A stretch of 64,000 bases of DNA from Lentilactobacillus kosonis (GCF_003864335.1 NZ_BEXA01000003.1:186001-250000), one strand, 5' to 3'; shown: positions 28,440 to 39,007, counted from the stretch's first letter. Notes: generated by a model from the sequence alone, not told the origin. Numbers and translations: made by a program.

Positions 28440-29940
28440 TAACTCGTTCCTTTCCACAAACGTTTTCTGATAATGTCAGCAATTAGAATTAGGTACACCA
28501 AATCCAAACTATACGAAACTGGCAGCATGTGCTGTGCCAAGTTAGTTTCCCCAAATGTAAGCAATGTCGTGACGGGCAAAATGGCCGCACCTGTCATTAA
28601 CCCTATTACTAAGAAAAATTTCATAATCCCGGCAATTTGCTTACGGTTCTTAAAGTTGTTATACATCCCTACTAAATAAACAATTCCTAGCGTTAATCCA
28701 ATCATGATGTTAAATGCATACTTTTTGGGATAAAATGTACTACTTAATTGACTATATAGCGTAAAGAAACTAAATTGCTGTAATGCTCGCCCATGATTCT
28801 TAGTATAATTTCCTAAGGCCGACACCTGTACTATCATCACATTTTTAGCAACATCATTGAGTGAGGTACCAAGTTGATTAAGATTATTTCCATAATAATC
28901 AATTAACCAAAATGAATTGTACTTATCAATGAGGTTATGCTTAACATACTTAGAATCTGGTTTCAAAGCCGTATAGTCAGCCGGAAAATAGTCTTGTTCC
29001 TTCATCAATGAGAATTGCTTATTAAGCTTACTGTCATTCAGGCTTTCCATAGGATTAGGGTTGTTTACTAGTACCCCCTTAGTAAATGACTGATATTTAT
29101 TTACTGTTTGTTCCTCTGGAGTTAGCATCTTTGTTGAGATGCCACTAACAATCAAAAGCATGGCCACTCCCGATCCTAAATACCACCGCTGATACTTAAT
29201 TCTAGGCAAGAAAAATAAGCCGATTGCCGCAATTGCAAATACAATGCCTAAGGGGGCTGCTGAATAATCTCCCATTACTAATAGTCCCACCGCCACAAAG
29301 TAAGCAATCACTGCAGCGAATAGTTTTTTCCATGCAACTGAGGAATATAAAGTAACAAAGCCACCGCCAGTACTAAGAAAATTAACGTAGTAGCTTGGGG
29401 ATAAAATGAATTAAAGTACATCATAAACGCTGAATCGCCAGCAACTAAACCAATTAAGATGGCAACTACATATGCACCTGTTGTACGATTTCCCGGAACC
29501 AAAGCCTTAGTGAACAAATAAATACCACTAATATAAACCACTAGGTAAATCACGCCTAAAAAACGAATATCAAATATCTGCGTACTAAACAGTAACTTAT
29601 TTATCAAAATTGCTAATTGAATAAACATGTTCTGCGTTTTCCATGTTGGACTAGCTAACTCATTGTAATATTGTCTAATGCCGTAGTTAGTAACCACGTA
29701 CCGTGAATCTGATGCTTTAATTGCATATAACCCATTACTATTCAATACCCTGGTGAAATCACCATTATCGGCATATCCATGAATTGGTGCAATTAATAAC
29801 AGATATATCCCCATCAATCCGCAGATTGTTACGGTTAGAGCTTCAGGTGAACAATGTTTAGTGACAATAAAAAAAGCTTGCCCTATTTTTAATTTAATTT
29901 GCCGCCATCCATTAACAAATGTTGATAAATTCAAATCCAA
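28439..29940 (-). CDS. Polytopic membrane protein, first gene of the polysaccharide operon (PssA-like) (frame break near 29335)
   Basis: About 500 residues, with roughly ten helices. An extracytoplasmic loop after the first helix contains GYADNGDFTRVLNSNGLY, reminiscent of GT-C-type transferases that keep acidic residues there. The two reading frames overlap at 29308-29311; one base near 29335 is missing and repair gives PQLAWKKLF. The start is TTG 29940 or, with better spacing to AAGGGGG, the TTG two codons on. No enzyme activity can be named. By position it corresponds to the first gene of the Listeria pss operon. Confidence 0.65.
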
Positions 29941-29970
29941 ATCCCCCTTAATGGATTCTTACTAATAAGA

Positions 29971-30492
29971 TTATAAATTCAATTCAAACGCCTCTCTAAT
30001 AGGATCTAATTTATCGATTACGTTAATTTGGCCACGTCTAACGAAGCCAAATGAAGCTACAAGTCCCTGCAAGGGCTTATTTAACGGATGAGTATCGATC
30101 CGTACATTAACAAATTGATGATTTACAATTATCGAAATTAAATTAGACAACATAATCTTGGACAACCGTTGCCCACGATATTCATTGCTAATTGCTAATC
30201 GATGAATTACTGCATATGGTTCGGTTTGCCGTTTCCATTGGCCATCAGTAATCTGTTTGTAATTACTTTCAGGTTCAAATGATACTGCGGCATAACCAGC
30301 AATTTCGTTATCCACTACCAAAACATATCCACGTTCATTTACTATATCATCATTAATCATCTGTGCATTAGGATGCCCGTCTTGCCACTGTGGGCTACCA
30401 TACGATTTTAAAAACGCTTTGGCGTTATCAATGATTTGCATAATCACTGATTGATCAGTTTCATCTGCTTTTCTTACATATATTAGTGTCAC
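29971..30492 (-). CDS. GNAT-family N-acetyltransferase
   Basis: About 173 residues. The acetyl-CoA-binding core is visible as VIHRLAISNEYRGQRLSKIM (R/Q-x-x-G-x-G/A loop) near residue 125, preceded by GYAAVSF in strand 4. GTG 30492 is preferred: GGAGG lies eight bases upstream and overlaps the ATG at 30507. The substrate is unknown. It lies 31 bases upstream of the polysaccharide operon on the same strand and might be co-transcribed. A polymer-linked role is possible but unproven. Confidence 0.8.
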   Translation of the reverse strand: MTLIYVRKADETDQSVIMQIIDNAKAFLKSYGSPQWQDGHPNAQMINDDIVNERGYVLVVDNEIAGYAAVSFEPESNYKQITDGQWKRQTEPYAVIHRLAISNEYRGQRLSKIMLSNLISIIVNHQFVNVRIDTHPLNKPLQGLVASFGFVRRGQINVIDKLDPIREAFELNL

Positions 30493-30593
30493 TATCCGTT
30501 CCTCCATAGAAAATTAATCAATTTAATAGTACATCACAATTCGGCTGTGGTAATCTTTAGCTAACAAGATAATCCAGAAAGTGGTGGTTAAAG

Positions 30594-31559
30594 ATGAAAA
30601 TTGTTGTACTAGATGGTTATGCTTTAAATCCAGGTGATTTAAGTTGGGAACCCCTCGAAAAAATGGGTGACGTTGCCATTTATGATCGAACACCTGTAAA
30701 TGATGAGCGTGAAATTTTAAAACGAATTGGGGATGCTGAAATCGTATTTGATAACAAAACCCCTTTAACGGCTAGCGTTATGAAACAGGCCCCTAATCTA
30801 AAATATATTGGGGTCTTAAGCACCGGCTATGACATTATTGATCTCGATGGTGCCAAAGAAAATGATATTGTAGTAACTAATATTCCCGCCTATGGTACTG
30901 ACGCAGTAGCCCAGCACACATTTGCCCTACTACTAGAAATTACTAACCGAGTTGGTCTTCATGACCAATTAGTTCATGATGGAGCTTGGTCAAAAAGCCC
31001 TGACTATACATTTTGGGATGCCCCTTTAATTGAATTAAAGGACAAGACCATTGGGCTGTTCGGATTTGGTAAAATTGCTCAACAAGTTGCCCGGTTAGCA
31101 CATGCATTTTCAATGAACGTTATTTACTATAATCACAGACCAAAACCATTTGCTGAAGACTGGGCTACTCAGGTTGAAATGGATGATTTATTTGCTCAAT
31201 CAGACATCATTAGCATGCATACACCACTTACCCCAGAAACTAACGAAATCATTGACTGTGATAATATCACTAAAATGAAAGATGGCGTAATTATTCTCAA
31301 TACCGCTCGGGGTGGCTTAATTGAAGAAGTCGCTACAGCAGATGCCCTAAATAGTGGAAAAATTGCGGCACTAGGAACTGATGTCGCTAGTCAGGAACCA
31401 ATTAACCCTGATAACCCATTGCTTACATCCAAAAATACCTTTATTACTCCCCATATTGCATGGGCCCCACTAACCACACGGAAGCGTCTGCTAAGCATTG
31501 CCGTCGATAACTTCCAAGCATACCTTGATGGCAAACCGGTTAATACCGTTTATTCCTAA
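30594..31559 (+). CDS. D-2-hydroxyacid dehydrogenase (NAD-dependent)
   Basis: 321 residues, intact. The nucleotide-binding motif GLFGFGKIAQQVA lies near residue 155. Catalytic residues are visible as Arg in NTARGGLI (near 240), Glu in ASQEP (near 268) and His in ITPHIAW (near 287). The family covers hydroxypyruvate/glyoxylate reductases, D-lactate and phosphoglycerate dehydrogenases. The overall pattern is closest to glycerate/hydroxypyruvate reductase-like members. A GTGGTGG site precedes the ATG. It stands alone, with a terminator behind. Confidence 0.88.
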   Translation: MKIVVLDGYALNPGDLSWEPLEKMGDVAIYDRTPVNDEREILKRIGDAEIVFDNKTPLTASVMKQAPNLKYIGVLSTGYDIIDLDGAKENDIVVTNIPAYGTDAVAQHTFALLLEITNRVGLHDQLVHDGAWSKSPDYTFWDAPLIELKDKTIGLFGFGKIAQQVARLAHAFSMNVIYYNHRPKPFAEDWATQVEMDDLFAQSDIISMHTPLTPETNEIIDCDNITKMKDGVIILNTARGGLIEEVATADALNSGKIAALGTDVASQEPINPDNPLLTSKNTFITPHIAWAPLTTRKRLLSIAVDNFQAYLDGKPVNTVYS

Positions 31560-31610
31560 TTTAAGTTCTAAGCCTTATAATTAAACCAGATTTAGCCTAA
31601 AATGAAAACC

Positions 31611-31660
31611 AAAAGTTCCCAACATAGACGATTGTGATAGTCCTTGCTAGGAACTTTTTT
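31611..31660 (+). terminator. Terminator after the hydroxyacid dehydrogenase
   Basis: AAAAGTTCC (31611) pairs with GGAACTTTT (31650) across a long loop, ending in six T. Confidence 0.6.
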
Positions 31661-31682
31661 ATTCTAATTTTTAACGTTTTTG

Positions 31683-31696
31683 TTAAACCGCTTTCA
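31683..31696 (+). promoter_or_regulatory. Possible cre (CcpA) site before oleate hydratase
   Basis: TTAAACCGCTTTCA matches the consensus TGWAANCGNTNWCA with one mismatch, about 95 bases upstream of the start. This hints at carbon-catabolite control. It is the only support. Confidence 0.35.
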
Positions 31697-31791
31697 ATTT
31701 TAAAATAATGATTTACAATGAAGATGTAATGATATGGGCAACTATTAACAGTGTTACCACATTAACTAATTTTAATTTGGAGGGACCCGCT

Positions 31792-33486
31792 ATGACAAAA
31801 AGCAAAGCAATCATGATTGGCGCAGGATTAGCAAATTTAGCTGGTGCAGTCTACTTAATACAAGAAGGCCACTGGCGCGGTGATCAAATCACTTTCTATT
31901 CTATTGATGACCATGGTTCAAACGATGGCTCACCGGTTTCTGATGCTGCTGGTGAATATTGGAATGAAAATCACCCGCTAAACAAGACTCAAGGATTCGT
32001 TGCGCGAGGCGGCCGGATGTTGAATTATCGGACCTACGTGGATTTAATGGACCTGTTATCTCGGATCCCATCCGCAACTGAAAGTGGCATGACCGCTGCT
32101 GAAGATACCCATGACTTTGACGCCAAACATCCAACATTTGATAAAGCACGCTTACTCCAAGGTGGCAAAGGGATTATTGATGGTGGCAAGCTTGGTTTAG
32201 ACAATAAAGATCGAATGTTATTATCAAAATTAGTGCTAATGCCCGATTCAAAAGAAGAATCCTTAGACAACATTTCAATCGCCGACTACTTTAAATCGAG
32301 TCCCCACTTCTTCCAGTCTCACTTCTGGTACATGTGGGAAACCACTTTTGCTTTTAGAACCCAAAGCTCAGTTCAAGAATTACGCCGTTACATGCACCAA
32401 ATGATTTATGAATTTACTCAAATCGAACATTTAGTTGGGGTTAATCGAACTAGGTATAACCAATATGAAAGTATCATGTTACCACTAATCAATTATTTAA
32501 AGAAACAAGGCGTGAAAATCGTGTTAAATCGCCGGGTAACTGATTGGGAGTTCAAAAATACCCCAATGCAAGATGAGATCACTGTTACTGGCTTAAAGAT
32601 GACTAATACTGAAACCAACGAAGAAGAAACTATCAACGTCGATGATCAAACTGCCGTTTTCTTCACTAATGGATCGATCACCGATTCTTCTACGCTTGGT
32701 GATTTAAATACACCCGCAACCGAAAATCCCGATTATGGAGTTGCCGCTAGTTTATGGAAAAAAGCCACGGAGCACTTCTACAATTTAGGTAATCCGGATA
32801 AGTTTTTCAATGACCGGAGCGCTAGTGAATGGGTTAGCTTCACCCTAACAACTAAAAATCATATACTACTAAATGAAATTGCTCGCATTACGACCCAGGT
32901 ACCTGGAAATGCGTTGAATTCATTTCTGTCTACCAGCCCGATTACGCCTCTTGGTCAAGAAGACATTAACATGTCCATTGTCGTCCATCATCAGCCTCAC
33001 TTTACGGAGCAAAAAGCGAATGAATCGGTGATCTGGGGTTACTTCCTTTACCCACGTCGGACTGGCGAATTTGTAAATAAACAGTACATTAAGATGACTG
33101 GTAAAGAAATGGTTCAAGAACTAATTGGCCAGTTATCCAAGGTGGATCCGGGACCAGTTAATATTAAAGAAAAAGAAGCCGAAATTATGGATAGTGTAAT
33201 TAACAACATCCCGGTTTACATGCCATACGCTTCCGCCCTCTTCAACAACCGTGCCAAAACTGATCGACCAGAAGTTATTCCTGCTCACTCCACAAACCTT
33301 GCCTTTACTGGTGAATTTGTTGAGCAGCCTTACCAAATGGTCTTCACCGAGCAAAGCGCTGTTCGGTCTGGCGAAATTGCTGCGTTCCACTTTGCTGGGG
33401 TGCCAATGGATAAATTAGTTAAGAATCCACGATTCGATAAAGATCCAAAAGTTTTAGCAAGAGCTACCAAGAAGATGTTTAGCTAA
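31792..33486 (+). CDS. ohyA: Oleate hydratase (FAD-dependent)
   Basis: 564 residues from ATG 31792, which follows GGAGGGAC; the longer frame from 31708 lacks a ribosome site. The FAD motif MIGAGLANLAGAVYLI is at the N-terminus. The family-typical segments GGRMLNYRTYVDLMDLLSRIP, FWYMWETTFAFRTQSS and RYMHQMIYEF are all visible, here cited within 20-residue limits as GGRMLNYRTYVDLMDLL. The glutamate of the MLNYRTY region and the tyrosine around residue 200 serve water addition in the family. The enzyme hydrates cis-9 double bonds of unsaturated fatty acids to 10-hydroxy acids, a detoxification common in lactobacilli. It is a single gene closed by a terminator. Confidence 0.93.
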   Translation: MTKSKAIMIGAGLANLAGAVYLIQEGHWRGDQITFYSIDDHGSNDGSPVSDAAGEYWNENHPLNKTQGFVARGGRMLNYRTYVDLMDLLSRIPSATESGMTAAEDTHDFDAKHPTFDKARLLQGGKGIIDGGKLGLDNKDRMLLSKLVLMPDSKEESLDNISIADYFKSSPHFFQSHFWYMWETTFAFRTQSSVQELRRYMHQMIYEFTQIEHLVGVNRTRYNQYESIMLPLINYLKKQGVKIVLNRRVTDWEFKNTPMQDEITVTGLKMTNTETNEEETINVDDQTAVFFTNGSITDSSTLGDLNTPATENPDYGVAASLWKKATEHFYNLGNPDKFFNDRSASEWVSFTLTTKNHILLNEIARITTQVPGNALNSFLSTSPITPLGQEDINMSIVVHHQPHFTEQKANESVIWGYFLYPRRTGEFVNKQYIKMTGKEMVQELIGQLSKVDPGPVNIKEKEAEIMDSVINNIPVYMPYASALFNNRAKTDRPEVIPAHSTNLAFTGEFVEQPYQMVFTEQSAVRSGEIAAFHFAGVPMDKLVKNPRFDKDPKVLARATKKMFS

Positions 33487-33489
33487 AAA

Positions 33490-33524
33490 GAAAAAAGCTT
33501 ATTCCAAATGGAATAAGCTTTTTT
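33490..33524. terminator. Terminator between ohyA and the alcohol dehydrogenase
   Basis: AAAAAAGCTTATTCC and GGAATAAGCTTTTTT pair perfectly around AAAT. It is bidirectional for two convergent genes. Confidence 0.85.
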
Positions 33525-33535
33525 ACTACATATTA

Positions 33536-34576
33536 TTAGTCAACAACCACATATGACTTGATGGTTGTCCGATCATCCATATCTTTGTATGCTTGATCAA
33601 TTTCTGATAATGAATAAGTCTTGGTAAATACTTTACCAGGATTAATGACACCATCTAACACAGCTTTTAATAATTCTCGCTTATCATAAGTTGTGACAGA
33701 TGCTGGTCCACCAGCAATTTGCAGATTACTGTAAAATGCGCCAGTCAAATCTTGGCTAGCTGTATGAGGCAATCCTACACGGCCCACAATGGCACCTGGA
33801 CGGCCAACCGTCATGGCCGTTTCAGTCGATTGCTCAGTTCCGACACATTCCAAAACGGCATCGGCACCTTGACCGTTAGTCAAATCCATAATTTCTTTAA
33901 CTGCTTCATCACCACGGCTAGCAACGTTATCAGTGGCTCCGAATTCCTTAGCTAATTTCAAACGATCGTCATGACGACTAGTTGAAATGATCTTCTTTGC
34001 GCCCTTCATCTTAGCAGCGATAATGGCACAAAGACCAACCGCACCATCGCCCATAACAACTACCGTATCACCAACGTGCACGTTAGCAACTTGGGCGGCA
34101 TGATAACCAGTAGCCATAACATCAGCTAAGGTTAACAATGATTTGAGCATGCCTTCACTGTAGTCCTCTGGTTGGCCAGGAACTTTAACTAATGACCATT
34201 GACCATATTGGAAACGAACGTATTCTGCCTGAACACCATCACTGAAGTTATCCTGATGGTTCTGACATGAACCGTCAAAGCCAGCTAAACATGCGGCACA
34301 ATGACCACATCCATGCGTAAATGGTGCGATGACAAAGTCGCCAGGTTTAACAGTTGTTACATCATCGCCGACACTTTCAACGATAGCTAAGGCTTCATGA
34401 CCTGAATTAATTTGGTCTGGTTTAACATCGTTAATACCACGATAGTTCCATAAATCGGAACCACAGACACAGGTTCTAACTACTTTGAGAATAACATCCC
34501 CTGGTTGTTGGATTGCTGGGATCTCTTTATCGACCAGCTGCATTTCACCGGGTTTAACTAAAATTGATTCTTTCAT
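33536..34576 (-). CDS. Zinc-dependent alcohol dehydrogenase family protein
   Basis: 346 residues, intact medium-chain dehydrogenase. The catalytic-zinc ligands are Cys in VCGSDLW and His-Glu in SGHEA. The structural zinc is held by four cysteines in CGHCAACLAGFDGSC near residue 95. The cofactor motif VMGDGAVGLCAI lies near residue 180. It would interconvert an alcohol and an aldehyde or ketone with NAD(P)H; the exact substrate is open. An AGGAGG site precedes the ATG. It is monocistronic. Confidence 0.9.
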   Translation of the reverse strand: MKESILVKPGEMQLVDKEIPAIQQPGDVILKVVRTCVCGSDLWNYRGINDVKPDQINSGHEALAIVESVGDDVTTVKPGDFVIAPFTHGCGHCAACLAGFDGSCQNHQDNFSDGVQAEYVRFQYGQWSLVKVPGQPEDYSEGMLKSLLTLADVMATGYHAAQVANVHVGDTVVVMGDGAVGLCAIIAAKMKGAKKIISTSRHDDRLKLAKEFGATDNVASRGDEAVKEIMDLTNGQGADAVLECVGTEQSTETAMTVGRPGAIVGRVGLPHTASQDLTGAFYSNLQIAGGPASVTTYDKRELLKAVLDGVINPGKVFTKTYSLSEIDQAYKDMDDRTTIKSYVVVD

Positions 34577-34745
34577 GAATGAATTCCTCCTATAATTAGC
34601 GCACTATAACAAGAGCTGCTACTGACATTTGCTTCTTCAATTATTATACCCCTCATTATTCCTTAAAGATTACTAGTTCAGTAGTTTTTCCAAGTCTTAG
34701 CTATGATACAATTAGCCTAATGCTACTATAAAGAGGTCATCTATT

Positions 34746-35647
34746 ATGAAACTAAAGCACTTACTACTAATCGGATTGAGTGTCCTTGGACTCTCTTCTT
34801 TATCCGCAGTTACTACTCAAGCAGACTCAACAGATCCAGACGCAGTCATGCCTTACTCCTTATCAAAGAAGGAATTCAATAAGATAAAAAAAGATTATAA
34901 AGGTATCTGGAATAATGATAAGTACTACCGAGTAAATAAAAATGTAAAAATTTCAGTTAACTTTATGGAACCAAATGAAGATGTACCCACTAAATATATG
35001 AATGTAACGATTCCAAAGGGAACCATTCTAGTTGGTTCTCGTGGTTATACTAATGATTCAAAAAAGCACATTTCTTACGTATTTTCAATTGACCTAGATT
35101 CATTAAGTTATTATGTAAAGACACCAAAGAGCTCCCCTAATAAAGACTATGAGCAACAATCTGCGGAAGTTGATTCCAAATCCTCGGCTACTCTTAATAA
35201 ATACTTACTAGGATATCTCAACCAAAATACATGCCATCATATTCACAAGGAGACCTAAGTAAATACCCTGGTGATCACATCAAATTCAGTCCATTCACTG
35301 AAGCATACCAGCAAATTAAAGTTACTAGTAATGGTTACGTTGAATATAGAAACATCACTGATAGTATGGAAACCGGACAGATAACCAATCCTAAGCCTAT
35401 CTCAAGTGCCAAAATAACCGGTTATTTAATAAAGAATGACACCCGTTATCTATATTATTCTCACCATATTACGGGGGTACCCGATACAAAAGTCGCAAAA
35501 AGTGGTAACAAACAATATCGTCTAGCCATAACCAACCTTCACCAACCTTTCTCAATGTTCGATGGTGACCAGGGCGCACTGCTTTTCAGTAAATACCAAA
35601 TAAAGAACACTGCCTACTTTACTAGAATTGGTGCTTTTGGCGTATAA
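34746..35647 (+). CDS. Secreted protein of unknown function (frame break near 35210)
   Basis: About 300 residues when joined. The signal peptide (KHLLLIGLSVLGLSSLSAV, cleaved near TTQA) is followed by a mature region rich in lysine, serine and tyrosine with no cysteines. Two stretches (SVNFMEPNEDV and YFTRIGAFGV) suggest a beta-rich fold. The first frame ends at 35258, but the second continues in step from about 35213, so one base near 35210 is missing. I do not recognise a family. Such proteins are common wall-associated accessory genes of lactobacilli. AAAGAGGTC precedes the ATG. Confidence 0.6.
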
Positions 35648-35649
35648 AC

Positions 35650-35684
35650 AAAAAGAATCATCCACTCGGATGATTCCTTTTTTA
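35650..35684. terminator. Terminator between the secreted protein and the aldo/keto reductase
   Basis: AAAAGAATCATCC pairs with GGATGATTCCTTTT around ACTC, with A- and T-runs. Confidence 0.75.
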
Positions 35685-36698
35685 TCGCTTATCCCAATCA
35701 ATATTAGATTGTTGGCCCAAAATTTGGTCAATTTCCTTCAATTCTTCATCAGAAAATGCCAAATTATTCAGTGCAGCCACATTATCAGCTATTTGTTCTG
35801 GCCGGCTCGCCCCAATTAGCACGCTAGCAACTTCGGGTTCTCTGAGGTTCCAAGCCAATGCCATTTCTGCTAAAGACTGATCCCGGCGATTAGCCACTTC
35901 ATTTAATTTCTTCACCGTCGCAACCGTTTCATCCACCTGAACCGGACTCAAGAATGGGCTAGTGCTCTTCTTAGCCCGTGAATCTGCTGGTACGCCATTA
36001 AGATATTTATCGGTTAATAGGCCTTGAGATAATGAACTGTATCCCACTGCTGCCTTCCCTAATTTCTTAAGCACTGGGAATAAGTCGCTCTCAGCTCCCC
36101 GATTAAACATGTTGTAACGAGGTTGGGAAATCACGAATGGGGTTCCCAATTTTTCAAACACCTTAGCGATTGCTTCAGTTTGCTGACCATTGTAATTTGA
36201 AATACCGATGTACAATGCCTTCCCCTCAACAACCAGCTGATTCAGAGCTCGAGCCGTTTCTTCAACTGGGGTATCTGGATCAGGTCGATGAGTATAAAAG
36301 ATATCGACATAATCCAATCCCAATCGTTGCAGGCTTTGATCGGCACTGGCAATAATATTTTTCTTGGAACCCCACTCACCATAAGGACCAGGCCACATCA
36401 GATAACCAGCTTTAGATGAAATAATCATCTCATCTCGATAAGCCTTCATATCGTTAGCCATAATTCGACCGAAGTTTTCTTCCGCACTGCCAGGAACGGG
36501 GCCGTAATTATTCGCCAGATCAAAATATGTAATTCCTGAATCAAACGCAGCATGGATAATCTGTTTTTGATTCTCAAAATCATCGACACTCCCGAAGTTG
36601 TGCCATAATCCTAGCGATAATGCCGAGACCTTCAGTCCACTTTGGCCCACCCGGTTATACACCATCTTTGAATATCGCTCGCTGTTTGCTTGATACAT
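35682..36698 (-). CDS. Aldo/keto reductase (YghZ/GPR-like)
   Basis: 338 residues from ATG 36698, which follows AAGGAGG. The TIM-barrel catalytic set is present: Asp and Tyr in TYFDLANNYGP near residue 55, Lys in IISSKAGYLMW, and His in DIFYTHRPDP. The WGSKKNI insertion after the lysine is typical of the L-glyceraldehyde-3-phosphate-reductase (YghZ) group. It should reduce aldehydes such as methylglyoxal with NADPH. It is monocistronic and flanked by terminators. Confidence 0.88.
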   Translation of the reverse strand: MYQANSERYSKMVYNRVGQSGLKVSALSLGLWHNFGSVDDFENQKQIIHAAFDSGITYFDLANNYGPVPGSAEENFGRIMANDMKAYRDEMIISSKAGYLMWPGPYGEWGSKKNIIASADQSLQRLGLDYVDIFYTHRPDPDTPVEETARALNQLVVEGKALYIGISNYNGQQTEAIAKVFEKLGTPFVISQPRYNMFNRGAESDLFPVLKKLGKAAVGYSSLSQGLLTDKYLNGVPADSRAKKSTSPFLSPVQVDETVATVKKLNEVANRRDQSLAEMALAWNLREPEVASVLIGASRPEQIADNVAALNNLAFSDEELKEIDQILGQQSNIDWDKR

Positions 36699-36755
36699 AA
36701 AGTCGTCCTCCTTAAGCATTTAACTTAAGTATACAAGTCGTTAGATTGTGGCACC

Positions 36756-36803
36756 AAAAAGTGACTCAAATCGCAATCACAGGCGATTCGAGTCACTTTT
36801 TTT
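36756..36803. terminator. Terminator between permease and aldo/keto reductase region
   Basis: AAAAAGTGACTC and GAGTCACTTTTT form the stem, extended by AATCGC/GCGATT. Confidence 0.75.
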
Positions 36804-36815
36804 ACTATTTAATAA

Positions 36816-38194
36816 TTAAGCTTGCTTTCGATGACGAACCAGATAAACGGTCGCCGCCACAATCAACACTAACGCTCCGACAGTCACTGACACTCTGGTA
36901 TCGGGATTAATAAACATAAATCCAACGATAACTAGTAACATCAAAATTGCGAAGTAATTTGATAATGGGTACAACGGTAACTTAAATGGATGAGTTTCCA
37001 TGAGCTTAGGATTATTTTGTCTGAATCGTAACTCAGCCAACAAAATCACGAACCATGGAACCATTCCTGGTAATACTGAAGAACTAAACACAACCACGAA
37101 AAGGTCGGCCGTTGATTTATTGTAAATTGAGAACAAAATATCGATGATAAATCCAATCAAGATTCCGCCGGTAATTCCGAGAATGGCCTTATTAGGGACG
37201 ATCCGTTTTGAAATATGGCTAAACGCTTTAGGAGCATCACCATCTTGAGCTAGTTTAAACAACATCCGACTTGAAGAATAAATCCCCGAGTTAGCCCCAG
37301 ACAATGCAGCGGTTAGAACCACGAAGTTAATAATTCCCGCTGCTGCACTGATTCCGACCTTCGCAAAGGTCGAAACGAATGGTGAACCTAATGTTCCTAA
37401 CTGGTTCCATGGATAAATCGTCACAATCACAAAGATTGCTCCAACGTAGAAAATCAGGATTCTAAATAGCACTGATTTAACCGATTTAACAATGGCTTGT
37501 TGCGGATTAGCCACTTCACCAGCAGAAATCCCAAGTAATTCAATTCCTTGATATGAACCAACTACGATCGACATTGAAAAGAAGAATCCGGTCACGCCAC
37601 CAGTGAAGAACCCACCATGTGACCATAAGTTACTGAATCCAGTTGGGTGACCACCATTCCAAGGCCAAAGAAAATCACCATGAAGCCTAGGATAATCATC
37701 ATGATAATGGTAATTACCTTGATCATCGCAAACCAAAATTCAAGTGATCCATATGCTTTGGCACTCGCTAAATTAGCGGCAGCTAGGAAGAAGATAATCA
37801 CAATCCCAACGGTAAACGAATTGATATGCGGCCACCAGTATTTTAAATATTCAGTGGCAGCGACCACTTCTGACATCCCCACCACAATGTATTCAAAGAC
37901 ATTCGCCCACTCAGCTAGATACCCAGCCAGCGGGTGCACGTACTCAGTCGCATAATCAGCGAATGAACCGGTCCCAGGATTAACGTAAATCATTTCCCCC
38001 AGTGCTCGCATAACTATGTATAAAATTACCCCAACAAACGCATAGGCTAAAATAACTGATGGTCCCGTCCACTTAATCGTCGACGTGGATCCCATAAATA
38101 GCCCAACCCCAATGGCCCCACCAAGTGAGATCATTTCCATCTGCCCAGCAGTCATTGACCGCGACAACTTAGGCTTATCATTCATTTCTTTCAT
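36816..38194 (-). CDS. APC-family amino-acid permease, paralogue of 16504-17894 (frame break near 37660)
   Basis: About 460 residues. The N-terminal half (ISLGGAIGVGLFMGS, RALGEMIYVNPGTGSF) and C-terminal half (YQGIELLGISAGEV, SGANSGIYSSSRML) follow the first copy closely. One base is missing at CC 37659-37660; repair gives FFGLGNGGHPTGFSNLW. This break differs in position from that in the paralogue, so the two are independent events. ATG 38194 follows GAGGAGC; the longer frame from 38245 has no site. Unlike its paralogue, I see no leader peptide or attenuator upstream. Confidence 0.86.
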
Positions 38195-38608
38195 AATGCT
38201 CCTCGTGCAATCAAAATTTAAAATCAATATAAAATAAAACCACAATCCGTTTTACTATATCACATTGCACAGATAGTTGGTCCAATTCAATTGTGAGATT
38301 ACTAAAAAAGCACCTCAAAAATGTGGTTTTCTATTCTATTAACTGCCCTGTATCAAAAGTTCCTTTTCATGCTAATTTACTAATTTCACTTTATTTTAAT
38401 TTACAATCATGTAATTAAGACGCAATCCCAACGATTAGCAGCAGTGACCCTATAGCCAAGTTGTTTCAAGTACTCATAACACAGTCGCTACTGTTCTTGT
38501 TATGAATCCTAACTGATAGTAATGTTAGTAACTTGCTGCATTACTATAAAAGTGATGTAATTAATATATAAGATTAATCAACGTTCAAACGAGCAAGGAG
38601 ACTAAAAT
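38195..38608. other. 414-base gap with one structured element
   Basis: No convincing gene on either strand. TCATAACA (38474) pairs with TGTTATGA (38498), enclosing a smaller CAGT/ACTG stem, so an RNA hairpin could form. No T-run follows, which argues against a plain terminator. Confidence 0.4.
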
Positions 38609-38839
38609 ATGAACAATCCTAAAGAAAACACTAAACAGCACAAGCGCTTTTATAAAACATTCGACTTTTGGTTTGGACTAGTAATCACAATGACAGGTCT
38701 TCAAGATGTTCCAAGCGAAAGCAATCACATACTATTTGTATTAGATGCTATTTTATTGGTATATGGAATATATTTAGTAATCCAGTCAGTAAGAACCGAC
38801 TACAAGACTAAACCACAATCAGGAAAGTCCCATAGTTAA
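38609..38839 (+). CDS. Small membrane protein of unknown function
   Basis: 76 residues behind a CAAGGAGA site. A charged N-terminus (about 20 residues) is followed by two hydrophobic segments (FWFGLVITMTGL and ILFVLDAILLVYGIYLVIQ) and a basic tail. No family is recognised. It lies next to the small membrane-protein paralogue at 39008 on the same strand. Confidence 0.55.
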   Translation: MNNPKENTKQHKRFYKTFDFWFGLVITMTGLQDVPSESNHILFVLDAILLVYGIYLVIQSVRTDYKTKPQSGKSHS

Positions 38840-39007
38840 ACCATTAAGTGAATGGTACTAGTCAGCCCATCCTTCAGTATTGTTAATGATTTTATGCTAG
38901 CCATTTATAATTAAGTATAGATAAGTTGATTGGACAGTAAAAAATGTGATATTCAAAAAAATTCAGATCTCGTCGATCAAGTGGCGAGTTAAACAGGAGT
39001 GGTTGTT

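Noticed and set aside
38195-38608. Possible tracrRNA or CRISPR-associated RNA
   Set aside because: No repeat array, no cas gene and no recognisable anti-repeat are visible; only one hairpin.
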